64,000 nucleotides of DNA from Palsa-504 sp963744005 (GTDB lineage: Bacteria > Actinomycetota > Actinomycetes > Streptosporangiales > Streptosporangiaceae): contig CAVURU010000004.1 of the NCBI GenBank assembly GCA_963744005.1, positions 806,001 to 870,000 on the forward strand, written 5' to 3'. Made by a program: the position numbers and the translations under genes. The notes below the pieces were generated by a model. It made no database searches. It was not told the origin of the DNA and was given only the letters and a program-made list of their open reading frames with translations. Positions 50,569 through 58,789 of the stretch are shown here, one piece after another; the stretch's first letter is position 1, and each line of letters opens with the position of its first letter.

Positions 50569-51951
50569 TCAGCCCCTGGTACCCGTCCGGCTCGTGCTCG
50601 TCCCGGCCCCGGCGATCCGGGCGCTGGCCGCCGCCGCGTCCGCGGCCAGGCTCGCGGTGTCCGCGGTCAGCAGCTCGCCGCCCGCCACCACCGGGCGGCC
50701 GCCCACCCACAGCCGGTCCAGCGCCGGCGCCCCCATGACCAGCGTGCATACCGGGTCGGCGATCCCGGCTCCGGGCAGCCCGCCGGTCCGCCACAGCGCC
50801 ACGTCGGCCAGCTTCCCGGCCTCCAGCGAGCCCAGCTCGTCCGCCCGGCCCAGGCATGCCGCCCCGCCCATGGTCGCCATCCGCAGCGAATCGCGGACCG
50901 ACAGTGCCAGCGGCCCGCCGCTGAACCGGGCGGCCAGCAGGGCCTGGTGCAGCTCGTCGATCATCCGGCCCGATTCGTTCGAGGCCGACCCGTCCACTCC
51001 CAGCCCGACCGGGGCGCCCGCCGCGAGCAGGCTCCGCACCGGCGCGATCCCGGCGCCCAGCCGCCCGTTCGAGGTGGGGCAGTGCGCCACCCCGGTCCCG
51101 GTGGCCGCGAACCGGCCGACCGCCTCGTCGGACAGGTGGACGCAGTGCGCCATCCACACGTCCGGCCCCAGCCAGCCCAGGTCCTCGGCGTACTGGGCCG
51201 GGGTCTTGCCGTAGGTCTGCAGGCAGAACTCGTCCTCGTCGGCCGTCTCGGCCAGGTGGGTGTGCATCCGCACCCCGGCCCGGCGGGCCAGCTCGGCGCA
51301 GTCGCGCATCAGCTCGGCGGTGACCGAGAACGGCGAGCAGGGCGCGACCGCGATCCGGGCATCGCCCCCGGCGACGGGTCGTGCCAGCGGTCGATCGCCG
51401 CCTGGGTCGCGGCCAGGATGTCGTCGTGCTTCTCGACCACCTAGTCCGGCGGCAGGCCCCCGGCGGACTGGCCGAGGTTCATCGAGCGCGCGGCCCGGGT
51501 GGAAGCGCAGCCCGATCCGCCGCGGCGGCCGAGATGTCGGCCTCCAGCAGGTCGCCGCCGCCCGGCCGGGAACACGTAGTGGTGATCGGTGCTGGTGCGT
51601 GCAGCCGGTCAGCGCCATCCAGCCCAGGTTGGCGGCCGCCGACGCGTGCACCAGCTCGGCGTCCAGCCGCGCCCAGACCGGGTACAGCGTGGTCAGCCAC
51701 CCGAACAGCGTGTCGTCGGCCGCGTAGCCGCGGGTGATCCACTGGTACAGGTGGTGGTGGGTGTTGACCAGGCCCGGGGTGGCCAGCAGTCCCGGCGCCG
51801 TCGACCCGCTCGGCGCGCCGCGTACTGCGGCGGGCAGCGGCCCGGGCCCGACGGCCGCGATCCGGTCCCCGTCCAGCACCAGGTACCCCCGCGGATGCTC
51901 GGTCCCGGCCGCGTCGACCGTCGCGACGTAACAGCCGTCGATGGCTAGCAC
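50569..51951 (-). pseudogene. 8-oxoguanine/guanine deaminase-type amidohydrolase with scrambled centre
   Basis: Start and end read as a normal amidohydrolase: PGLVNTHHHLYQW (metal ligands), HTHLAETADEDEF, MAHCVHLSDE, GVGVDGSASNESG with the catalytic Asp, and the C-terminal LEAGKLADVALW. Between about 51365 and 51600 the frame is wrong. Family-like pieces such as TDHHYVFPAG, GGDLLEADISAAAA, NLGQSAGGLPPD and EKHDDILAATQAAIDRWH appear in other frames, needing about five indels, and one segment has an in-frame TAG. The indels sum to zero, so the reading frame stays open throughout. Either a decayed gene or assembly errors. Context: deamination of an oxopurine before xanthine dehydrogenase. Confidence 0.75.
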
Positions 51952-51970
51952 TGCGGCGCCTCCTGCCGAT

Positions 51971-52016
51971 CGTGAAACTCCAGTGTGGGCAGGTCTTATT
52001 ACAGCCGAGTTTCACG
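51971..52016. promoter_or_regulatory. 10-bp inverted repeat in the purine operon promoter
   Basis: CGTGAAACTC (51971-51980) and its exact complement GAGTTTCACG (52007-52016) flank a 26-bp spacer with an AT-rich TCTTATTACAG core. The pair lies 20 bp upstream of the deaminase start and could be an operator for a purine-responsive regulator, or a hairpin. Confidence 0.55.
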
Positions 52017-52037
52017 CCGCGCCGGCCGGGGGGCCGG

Positions 52038-52403
52038 TCAGCTCGCGTCGGCGATGGCCGCCAGCCGGTCCACTTCCCGGATGAAGGCCGACGCGACCAC
52101 CGCGAACCGGATCTCGTAGAACCGGGCCAGCGCCTGCCCCGCGGCCGAGCCCGGGCCCCGCTGGGCCGGGGCGACGATCTCGGCGAACGGGCTGGCGTCG
52201 CCGTACGCGGCGAAATCGGCCGTCAGCAGCCAGGCCGTGTAGCCGTCCAGGCCGGCCTGCGCGGACAGCCGCCGGGCCACGTTCACCCAGTGCTCGCTCA
52301 GGTCAGGGAACGGCGTCTCAGGCTGCCAGCTCATCGAGTCATTGCTGCTGTACCACTCGAGTGTCTCGGTGATCGCATCGACGATGTCCATGGTCACGGG
52401 CAT
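52038..52403 (-). CDS. Hypothetical protein, 121 residues
   Basis: A soluble, mostly helical small protein containing ITETLEWYSSNDSMSWQPE, HWVNVARRLSAQAGLDGYTAWL and a C-terminal IREVDRLAAIADAS. No family is recognised and no motif suggests catalysis. ATG 52403 lies very close to GGAGGA; GTG 52397 or ATG 52391 would have better spacing. It lies upstream of the purine genes on the same strand. Confidence 0.65.
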   Translation of the reverse strand: MPVTMDIVDAITETLEWYSSNDSMSWQPETPFPDLSEHWVNVARRLSAQAGLDGYTAWLLTADFAAYGDASPFAEIVAPAQRGPGSAAGQALARFYEIRFAVVASAFIREVDRLAAIADAS

Positions 52404-52502
52404 TTCCTCCTACTACCTGCTACCAGCGTAGGTGGCCAGGAGGAGCGCGGTGGCCATCCGCAGCGTCAAGGCCGCCCGAGGATCTCAGACGTCAGCCGTT
52501 GA

Positions 52503-52874
52503 TCAGTTCAGGATGGCCGAGACCAGGTCCTTGATCTGGTCTACCGTCGCCAGCAGGGCCGCGGCCGAACCAGCCGTCTTGGTCAGGCGGGAAAGCACGA
52601 GCCGGATGATGTCCGCTTTCGGCCTCCGGCTATGGACCTCGGTGTGAAGCCGTTCAGCATCATCGAGGATCTCTTCGGCCTGCTCGCCTTCGAGCAGGCC
52701 GCCGGCGTCCGCCTTGAGCTTGCTCAGCAGCCGGTCGAGCATCTCCAGCGGATCATCGCTGGCGGAACTGTGCACCGTGCCGGTGGCCTGGCCGAACTGT
52801 CCGGTGGCGATGGCTCCGACGTTGCCCGTGATGTGGAATTCGCCGCCCGCCGCGGGACTTCCGTGCTGGCTCAT
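52503..52874 (-). CDS. Small protein with N-terminal GNVGA motif and helical C-terminus
   Basis: A 123-residue protein. Residues 12-35 read FHITGNVGAIATGQFGQATG, then TVHSSAS. The rest is helical (LEMLDRLLSKLKADAGGLLE, EEILDDAERLHTEV, KTAGSAAALLATVDQIKDLV). The motif repeats the C-terminal end of the large membrane protein encoded directly upstream (about 16 of 23 positions identical), which suggests the two proteins interact through it or share a recent origin. No enzyme fold is recognised. It follows the larger gene by 43 bp on the same strand. Confidence 0.75.
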   Translation of the reverse strand: MSQHGSPAAGGEFHITGNVGAIATGQFGQATGTVHSSASDDPLEMLDRLLSKLKADAGGLLEGEQAEEILDDAERLHTEVHSRRPKADIIRLVLSRLTKTAGSAAALLATVDQIKDLVSAILN

Positions 52875-52917
52875 AATGCTCTCTCATTCCTTCCGGCTTG
52901 GGCCACCTCTGCCATGG

Positions 52918-54942
52918 CTACGGCCTCGGACCGCCCGAGCCGGCCGAGGCTCCAGCGTGAACGTGCCCCTCGGCATTTCCGTGACTCCCCGTCGCCATGG
53001 CGCCTACGTTTCCGTGAATGGTGTAATTGGTGATGATGGCGCTAGCGCTCTCGGTGTATGCGCTCGTATCGACATCCTTTTCCTTAAGGAAATCAAAGAC
53101 GGTGTCAAGGACGAGGCGCTGGACTATCTTAACGTACTTGGCTGTGTCGAGTCGCTGGATATGATTCCGCGCTGCCGTCGAACTGCCCAGTTCGCGGACG
53201 CTGATTTGCGCACCCGCGTCTGCATAGACGTAGTCACTCATTGACGTGAACTCTGAATTCTGGGCCCATCGTTCAGCCGCGATACGTGAAAGTGTGCCTA
53301 TGAGGCCGAACGGAGCCCGAATAATATCTCCGAATGACGCTCTAGCGGCATGGAGGATGACCTTGAGCATGAACTCGCCTGAGGTAATCTTCGGCAACCT
53401 GTCGACAAGATGGTAACTACCATGAATAGGCGACAGCAGATATGGAACAAATTGCAGATAGAGCATGCGTCCTTCGACGGCGACGTAGACGAAAGCCGAG
53501 ACGGCAATCTCCTGATCGGTGCTTCCGATTATCTCATGTTGCCGCGCCCAGACCGGCTGACCTTCGTCGCTGATGCAGACTCGCAGGTAATACCTCAACC
53601 CTGCGGCGGGATGACGGATCAGGGCGTCAATCGCTTCCGGGCTGGCCTGGGAATACGGTGTCGCACGTTCCTGATCGATGATCGGGCTGTCCCACCGGCA
53701 ATTTCCATCTCCGACGACATGATCGTGTACGCTGAGTGTCGATATCCGCTCATTTGCGGGCAGAGTGTTGTCTTTTACCTTCAGCAGGCGAGTTCGGATT
53801 TTCTCGTGCAACTCAACTGGATCGATTGGAACGTAGTTATTTGACCTGTGCCCCCGCGGGCCCACCTGCCCTGGTCTCGGCGCGCGATCAAGCTCTATGG
53901 CGATGGACCACTCTCCGCCCGGGATGCGCCCCCCTGTCCCTATGAACGGGTTACCGCTGCCATAGACGGTCATATTTCCTCGCTGCGCTGCGTCTATCTC
54001 GCTGATTCTTGCCTCTACCTCACTGGAGGTTCGGTCGAAACGCCCGGCGTCGGACTCCGGGCCCAGCCGGTCGCTGAACGTGCGGTACATCGAGTAGGAG
54101 TAGCTCCCCAAGGTCAAGCCGACGAGCACCAAGAAGGCCAGCACGACCAAGATGATGGAGAAACCTGTCGCCAGCGGGCCGAGGTTGGGAGTGGAACCGC
54201 CGTTCGCCCCGCTGGCGATCGATCCGAGGAGAAAGTAGACGATCACCACGGCGACGACGACCACGATGCCCGCGCCCGCGAACGCCTTGACGCCCAGCGA
54301 CCGGCGCTCCCATCCGGCACCCGGAAGGAAGGTCAGGCACAGGGAGATGGCCAGGATCGCCAAGACCGGAACCGTGGCCAGGTATAGGCCGAGAACGACG
54401 AGGACGGTGAGGACGAGATCCCGCAGGAGCTGCGCATTTCTGGCGTTCAGGCAATGCCGGATGATCGGGACCAGGTCTATGCCCAGAGACGGCGCAACGG
54501 CCCGACGCGACGCGACCAGCTCCTTGATCACCCTGTTCGCGTAGGCCGGATTAAGGTACGCCGCTGCACAGAGGAAGCGAGTGGTGTTGCTCAGTGCCTC
54601 ACTCTGCCGAGGGCGGGCGTGGCTGAAGAACGGTCCCGTCGGCTCGTCCGGCGTGGGTTGAGGCCGTACTTGTCCCCAGGCCGTATGGCTTGCTTCGGGG
54701 GGCGTCGCGGCACGGCTGCCTTCGGCGGCTGGTGCGGCGTACGAGCCAGCAGCCCGGCTGCCGCCGTCGGCCCAGCGAATATCGTCCCAGCCGTTAGTGG
54801 GCACGGCCGTGCTGACATGCCGGAAATCAGTTTTCGGCGGTGCACCGCGTTGTGCTGAGTTTGCGGCCATCCCGCAGACTCCGCAGAAGGCGTCGCCTGC
54901 GACGAGCCGGGAACTGCAGTTTAGGCATTGCCCCTGAGTCAT
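52918..54942 (-). CDS. Zinc-ribbon, four-helix membrane protein with GNVGA C-terminal motif
   Basis: A 674-residue protein. A CxxC...CxxC zinc ribbon is at residues 7-24, followed by a Pro/Ala-rich linker. Four membrane helices follow at about 175-195, 196-210, 222-245 and 260-285, then a 390-residue cytoplasmic region. That region begins with NMTVYGSGNPFIGTGGRIPGG and ends with YTIHGNVGAMATGSHGNAEG and HVHAGAS. The PF-x-G-x-G segment recurs in uncharacterised actinobacterial membrane proteins. The base composition is clearly less GC-rich than the neighbours, suggesting transfer. First of two genes sharing the GNVGA motif. Confidence 0.85.
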   Translation of the reverse strand: MTQGQCLNCSSRLVAGDAFCGVCGMAANSAQRGAPPKTDFRHVSTAVPTNGWDDIRWADGGSRAAGSYAAPAAEGSRAATPPEASHTAWGQVRPQPTPDEPTGPFFSHARPRQSEALSNTTRFLCAAAYLNPAYANRVIKELVASRRAVAPSLGIDLVPIIRHCLNARNAQLLRDLVLTVLVVLGLYLATVPVLAILAISLCLTFLPGAGWERRSLGVKAFAGAGIVVVVAVVIVYFLLGSIASGANGGSTPNLGPLATGFSIILVVLAFLVLVGLTLGSYSYSMYRTFSDRLGPESDAGRFDRTSSEVEARISEIDAAQRGNMTVYGSGNPFIGTGGRIPGGEWSIAIELDRAPRPGQVGPRGHRSNNYVPIDPVELHEKIRTRLLKVKDNTLPANERISTLSVHDHVVGDGNCRWDSPIIDQERATPYSQASPEAIDALIRHPAAGLRYYLRVCISDEGQPVWARQHEIIGSTDQEIAVSAFVYVAVEGRMLYLQFVPYLLSPIHGSYHLVDRLPKITSGEFMLKVILHAARASFGDIIRAPFGLIGTLSRIAAERWAQNSEFTSMSDYVYADAGAQISVRELGSSTAARNHIQRLDTAKYVKIVQRLVLDTVFDFLKEKDVDTSAYTESASAIITNYTIHGNVGAMATGSHGNAEGHVHAGASAGSGGPRP

Positions 54943-54989
54943 TGATTCTCCACCATCGTGGTCTTCTGAAAACCGTGTCGATGAGTTGC

Positions 54990-55943
54990 CTAAGAACAGG
55001 GCTGGTAGGAGGCGTGATAATCAGACGGGGCCTGATCCGCCAGATACCCTGAGCTGCCGCCCTGAGCTAGGAAAAGCGAGATATCCCAGTCGGTACATGA
55101 CTCACTCTGGTCGGGGCTGTCTGCCGGATCTTGGTGGCTGGTGAAGGTCACCTCGGCGTCCAGATCTCCATCGGCGGCGGTGGAGATTCCGACCAGCGTC
55201 TCGTTCGAATCGACCGTGGACCCGTAGCCCTCGTTGAACTGTTCCTGCGTCACGGCCTGCTGAAGCTCCGAGCTGAGCAAAGCGTCGTACGACTCGTAGT
55301 CGTGAGCGTTGATTGCGGCAAAGTACTGCCCGAGGAAGGACGCGACCGATGAGGAGGACGGGTCGTCCGCCACAGCCGTCCCGATTTCGATGCCGTCGTT
55401 ACTGGATCCGTCCGGAGACGTATCCGCCTGGCCTGGCTCAGACCCCGAGTCGTCCTGCCCAGGGGCGGAACTGTCCTGTGCTAGGGAGCCGGCCGGATCT
55501 GGCTGTGCCGAACTCCGCGCCGATCCCCGAGACGACGAGTGTGACGTGTACACGAAGGCGCCACCGGTCGCGACGGCCACGAACAGAATTAGGGCTGCGA
55601 CGAGCACGGCAGGCCGTGGTATACGTCGCCTGAAGCCGTCCTGCACTAGGTAATCAGATGGAACCGGGCCCTCAAGAACTGGGCGTTCCGGATACCGCCG
55701 GTCCCGGCCGGGACCGTATGGATCCGTCGCTTGGGGTGGCTCGGGTGCTTCCCGGTACGTCGAGGGTGCAGAAGCACTAGTTAAACCGAGCGGAACCGAG
55801 GCTAGTGCTGACCGGCCCGTCTCGGTATCTTTCGTATCCTCATCGGTGAAACGCTCACCGCAGCCGGTACAGAACGCCGTACCCGGTCGGCGCTCGCGAC
55901 CACAATTTCCGCAGGCTCCCAAAGGCGACGCACCATCCCCCAA
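54990..55943 (-). CDS. Zinc-ribbon single-pass membrane protein with extracytoplasmic domain
   Basis: A 317-residue protein. An N-terminal zinc ribbon (CGNCGRERRPGTAFCTGCGE) is followed by a disordered linker and one membrane helix (residues 108-130, AVLVAALILFVAVATGGAFV). A Ser/Asp-rich spacer leads to an external domain of about 110 residues with two Cys (VASFLGQYFAAINAHDYESY, and ESCTDWDISLFL near the end). This layout of cytoplasmic ribbon, one helix and NTF2-like external domain is common in actinobacterial envelope proteins without known function. It heads the minus-strand block, 47 bp before the larger zinc-ribbon gene. Confidence 0.83.
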   Translation of the reverse strand: MGDGASPLGACGNCGRERRPGTAFCTGCGERFTDEDTKDTETGRSALASVPLGLTSASAPSTYREAPEPPQATDPYGPGRDRRYPERPVLEGPVPSDYLVQDGFRRRIPRPAVLVAALILFVAVATGGAFVYTSHSSSRGSARSSAQPDPAGSLAQDSSAPGQDDSGSEPGQADTSPDGSSNDGIEIGTAVADDPSSSSVASFLGQYFAAINAHDYESYDALLSSELQQAVTQEQFNEGYGSTVDSNETLVGISTAADGDLDAEVTFTSHQDPADSPDQSESCTDWDISLFLAQGGSSGYLADQAPSDYHASYQPCS

Positions 55944-55999
55944 ACCGTTCGGCTTCCCGGGCTAAGCCTAGGCCGGCATCGAGTTCAATTGTGGCGATA

Positions 56000-56014
56000 T
56001 CGCGCTAAGCGCGA
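56000..56014. promoter_or_regulatory. Palindrome TCGCGC-TAA-GCGCGA in the zinc-ribbon/sirtuin divergent region
   Basis: A perfect 6-bp inverted repeat with a TAA centre lies 57 bp upstream of the first zinc-ribbon gene, within an AT-richer intergenic region. Candidate operator; the regulator is unknown. Confidence 0.45.
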
Positions 56015-56148
56015 CTTACCTTACGGTTTGCGTTTTGTAACCCTGCCGGACGCCCAATCCGGGGCCGATAGTTCCGGTACTGCATGCGCAATCTTCGTGC
56101 TCGTAAGCGTGTATTGCCCCGGTTGTGGCATCCGGACACAATGGGGGG

Positions 56149-56925
56149 ATGGCTGCCGACCGGCCCGCCGCGGGCCTGCCCGGCTGGGCCCGTGACGTCA
56201 CCCGCCTGGCCGTGCTGACCGGCGCCGGGATCTCTACCGACTCCGGCATCCCTGACTTCCGCGGCCCGTCCGGGGTCTGGACCAAGAACCCGGCGGCCGA
56301 GAAGCTCTCCACCTACCAGGCCTACATGTCCGACCCGGACCTGCGCCGCCAGTCCTGGCAGAACCGGCTGGCCCACCCCGCCTGGGACGCCGAGCCCAAC
56401 CCCGCCCACCAGGCCCTGGCCCAGCTGGCCGCCAGCGCCATCGACACCCAGGTCATCACCCAGAACATCGACGGGCTGCACCAGCGGGCCGGGACGCCGC
56501 CCGATCAGGTCATCGAGCTGCACGGCACCATGTCCGGCGTGGTGTGCACCGGCTGCGGGGACCGGACCGCGATGGCCGACGCCCTGGCCCGGGTGCGGGC
56601 CGGCGAACCGGACCCGCCGTGCGCCCGCTGCGGCGCCATCCTGAAGTCGGCCACGATCATGTTCGGCGAGGCGCTGGATCCGTGGGTCTTCGAGCGCGCC
56701 GTGACCGCTGCCTCCCGCTGCGACCTGATGCTGGCCGTCGGCAGCACGCTGATCGTCGAGCCGGCCGCCTCGCTGTGCGCTATCGCCGCCGAAGCAGGCG
56801 CGGACCTGGTCATCGTCAACCGCGACCCCACGCCCTACGATCAGCTCGCCGCCGCGGTCATCCGTGACCCGATAGGCCTGGCCGTGCCCCGGATCGCCGG
56901 GCAGCTGCTCGCCGCCCGGTCGTAG
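56149..56925 (+). CDS. Sirtuin, NAD-dependent protein deacylase
   Basis: A 258-residue SIR2 protein. NAD-binding motifs are TGAGISTDSGIPDFRG and TQNIDGLH. The catalytic His is in ELHG, and the zinc site has four cysteines (CTGCGD and CARCG). It removes acyl groups from lysines using NAD. ATG 56149 is preferred; GTG 56125 is in frame. No acetyl-CoA synthetase or acyltransferase partner is adjacent. It diverges from the zinc-ribbon block. Confidence 0.94.
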   Translation: MAADRPAAGLPGWARDVTRLAVLTGAGISTDSGIPDFRGPSGVWTKNPAAEKLSTYQAYMSDPDLRRQSWQNRLAHPAWDAEPNPAHQALAQLAASAIDTQVITQNIDGLHQRAGTPPDQVIELHGTMSGVVCTGCGDRTAMADALARVRAGEPDPPCARCGAILKSATIMFGEALDPWVFERAVTAASRCDLMLAVGSTLIVEPAASLCAIAAEAGADLVIVNRDPTPYDQLAAAVIRDPIGLAVPRIAGQLLAARS

Positions 56926-56933
56926 CGGGCCGC

Positions 56934-57003
56934 CCGGTCAGCGCAGGCCAGTTAGCGCAGGCCAGTTAGCGCAGGCCAGTCAGCGCAGGCCGGTCACGGC
57001 AGG
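56934..57003. repeat. 14-bp x5 tandem repeat between convergent stops
   Basis: Five head-to-tail copies of CCAGTTAGCGCAGG with minor variation. The reverse-strand stop codon of the SMP-30 gene (56994-56996) lies inside the fifth copy. Confidence 0.92.
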
Positions 57004-57869
57004 CCGGCGTGCCCGACCTCGACCTGGGCCGACTCGATCCGTGCCCCCGGCGCTGCGGCCAGCTCGTCCGGCATGATCGTCGGCGGCGCGGTCATCGCGA
57101 ACAGATCGCGCCCGTCCGGGCCGCCCAGCATGCACGCGATGCAGGTCTGGGAGAACGTGGCCACATCGAGCACCTCGCCGCCCTCGCGCACCCGCACCGC
57201 GGTCGGGCCGGCCGCGTTGGCCACCCACACCGCGCCCGCGGCGTCCAGGCAGATGCCGTCCGGCGCGATCTGGTCCGCGGCCAGGTCAGCCCACACCCGC
57301 CGCCCGGTCAGCGTCCCGTCCGCCGCGACGTCGAACGCGGTCAGCCGCCGGGCCATCGTCTCGGCCACGATCAGCGTCCGCCCGTCCGGCGTGATCACCG
57401 TCCCGTTCGGGAACTCCATGTCCTCGGCCGCCGCGGCGACCTGGCCGCCGGGGTCGACCCGGATCAGCGAGGCCCGCCTGGGCTGCACCTGCTCCCCGGC
57501 CCGCAGCGCGAACAGGTTGAAGCCGAAGTGCCCGACATAGGCCCGGCCGGCCGCGTCGACCACCATGTCGTTGCAGTGGAAGGTGGCCTGCTGGCTCAGG
57601 TCGGCGTGCTCGCTCAGCGAGCCGTCCGGCCCCAGCCGCAGCACCCGCCGGTCGGTCATCGACACGATCAGCAGCGACCCGTCCGGCAGCCACCCCAGCC
57701 CGGACGGCTGGCCCGGCACCTCGGCCACCCGCTCGTCCGCGCCGCCGGGCACCAGCGCGTGCACCGCGTGCTCGTAGAAGTCGGAATACCACAGGCGGCC
57801 GTCGTGCCACCGCGGGCACTCGCCGAAGACCAACCCCTCGCGCAGCACGGATCCCTGGAACTGGGCCAC
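56994..57869 (-). CDS. SMP-30/gluconolactonase/LRE family protein
   Basis: A 291-residue six-bladed propeller. It opens with GLVFGECPRWHDGRLWYSD, whose Glu is the first metal ligand. NDMVVDAAGRAYVG and APDGICLDAAGAVWVANA carry the expected Asn and Asp ligands. The family hydrolyses sugar lactones or related esters using a divalent cation; the substrate here is not known. Start ATG 57869. Confidence 0.92.
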   Translation of the reverse strand: MAQFQGSVLREGLVFGECPRWHDGRLWYSDFYEHAVHALVPGGADERVAEVPGQPSGLGWLPDGSLLIVSMTDRRVLRLGPDGSLSEHADLSQQATFHCNDMVVDAAGRAYVGHFGFNLFALRAGEQVQPRRASLIRVDPGGQVAAAAEDMEFPNGTVITPDGRTLIVAETMARRLTAFDVAADGTLTGRRVWADLAADQIAPDGICLDAAGAVWVANAAGPTAVRVREGGEVLDVATFSQTCIACMLGGPDGRDLFAMTAPPTIMPDELAAAPGARIESAQVEVGHAGLP

Positions 57870-57878
57870 GGCCTTAAC

Positions 57879-58706
57879 CTACTCCCGTGCCCCGCCTTCC
57901 GGCGATGCCCAGAAGGCCGGGTGCCTGAGTCGCCCCGGCAGCCTCGTGCGCAGATCGCCTCGCGCCGCGTCCAGCTGAGCCTGGGTCAGGAACAGGGCCT
58001 CAGCCAGGTCAGCGCCGTGCAGGCGGGCGCCCCGCAGATCGGCCCCGGTGAGATCGGCCCAGCCGAGGTCGGCCCGGCTGAGGTCGGCGCCGACCAGCCG
58101 GGCGCCCCGGAGGTTGGCCCCCCGCAGGTCGGCGGCGGCCAGCCGGGCTCCGATCAGGTCGGCGCCCCGCGCTTCCCGCCGGGGCCCCGGGACCTGGCTG
58201 CGGGCCAGCTCGCTGGCCCGCAGCAGCAGCGCGTTGGCCTGCTGCCAGTGCTCGTGCCTCCAGCCGCAGCAGCGCCTCGGGCAGGCCGCCGGGTCAGCTC
58301 CCGGGTCGCGGCCAGCGCCTGGCGCGAGCTCCCCGTGTACCTCGGGCCGCCGCCGGCAGCTCCAGCGCCGCAGCCAGGTACCACAGCAGCTCATGCAGCT
58401 CGCCGCATGACCGGGAAGACCGCCGAACATTGCCGTCGCGGCCTGCGGATCCCGCCGCCAGTCCCGGCCGCCGAAGGTGACCTGGCTGACCTGCTGCCCG
58501 GCTCCGAACAGTCGTAGGATGCGCAGCCCGCAAAGCCGCTTCGCCGCAGGTCCTGGTGGATCCCGCACCGCGAGTCCCGGCCCAGGTGGCGGCACGGCTT
58601 CCCGGCCGGCTTGTCGACCGCGAAATCAGCCGACGGCGGAGAAGGCGGGCGCCACGCAGCACAGCCCGAAGCAGCGCCCGCAGTCCGCCCGCAGGTCCAG
58701 ATCCAT
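57879..58706 (-). pseudogene. Pentapeptide-repeat protein gene with multiple frameshifts
   Basis: From ATG 58706 the sequence begins MDLDLRADCGRCFGLCCVAP with clustered Cys, then shifts frame near 58622 to ADFAVDKPAGKPCRHLG. It shifts again near 58515 to GAGQQVSQVTFGGRDWRRDP, and at least three more times before 58250. The final part is a normal pentapeptide array (GADLIGARLAAADLRGANL and onward) ending in LFLTQAQLDAARGD. All pieces are recognisable as one family of about 275 residues. Six or so indels in 400 bp mean decay or poor sequence. Pentapeptide proteins form right-handed beta helices; function of this one unknown. Confidence 0.8.
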
Positions 58707-58789
58707 CCCGCCAGGTTAAGCCTGGCCGCCGTCCTGAAGGAAGCCGGTGCCAGGCGCGGTCGTGCCCGCGCCGGCACCGGCACCGGCGG

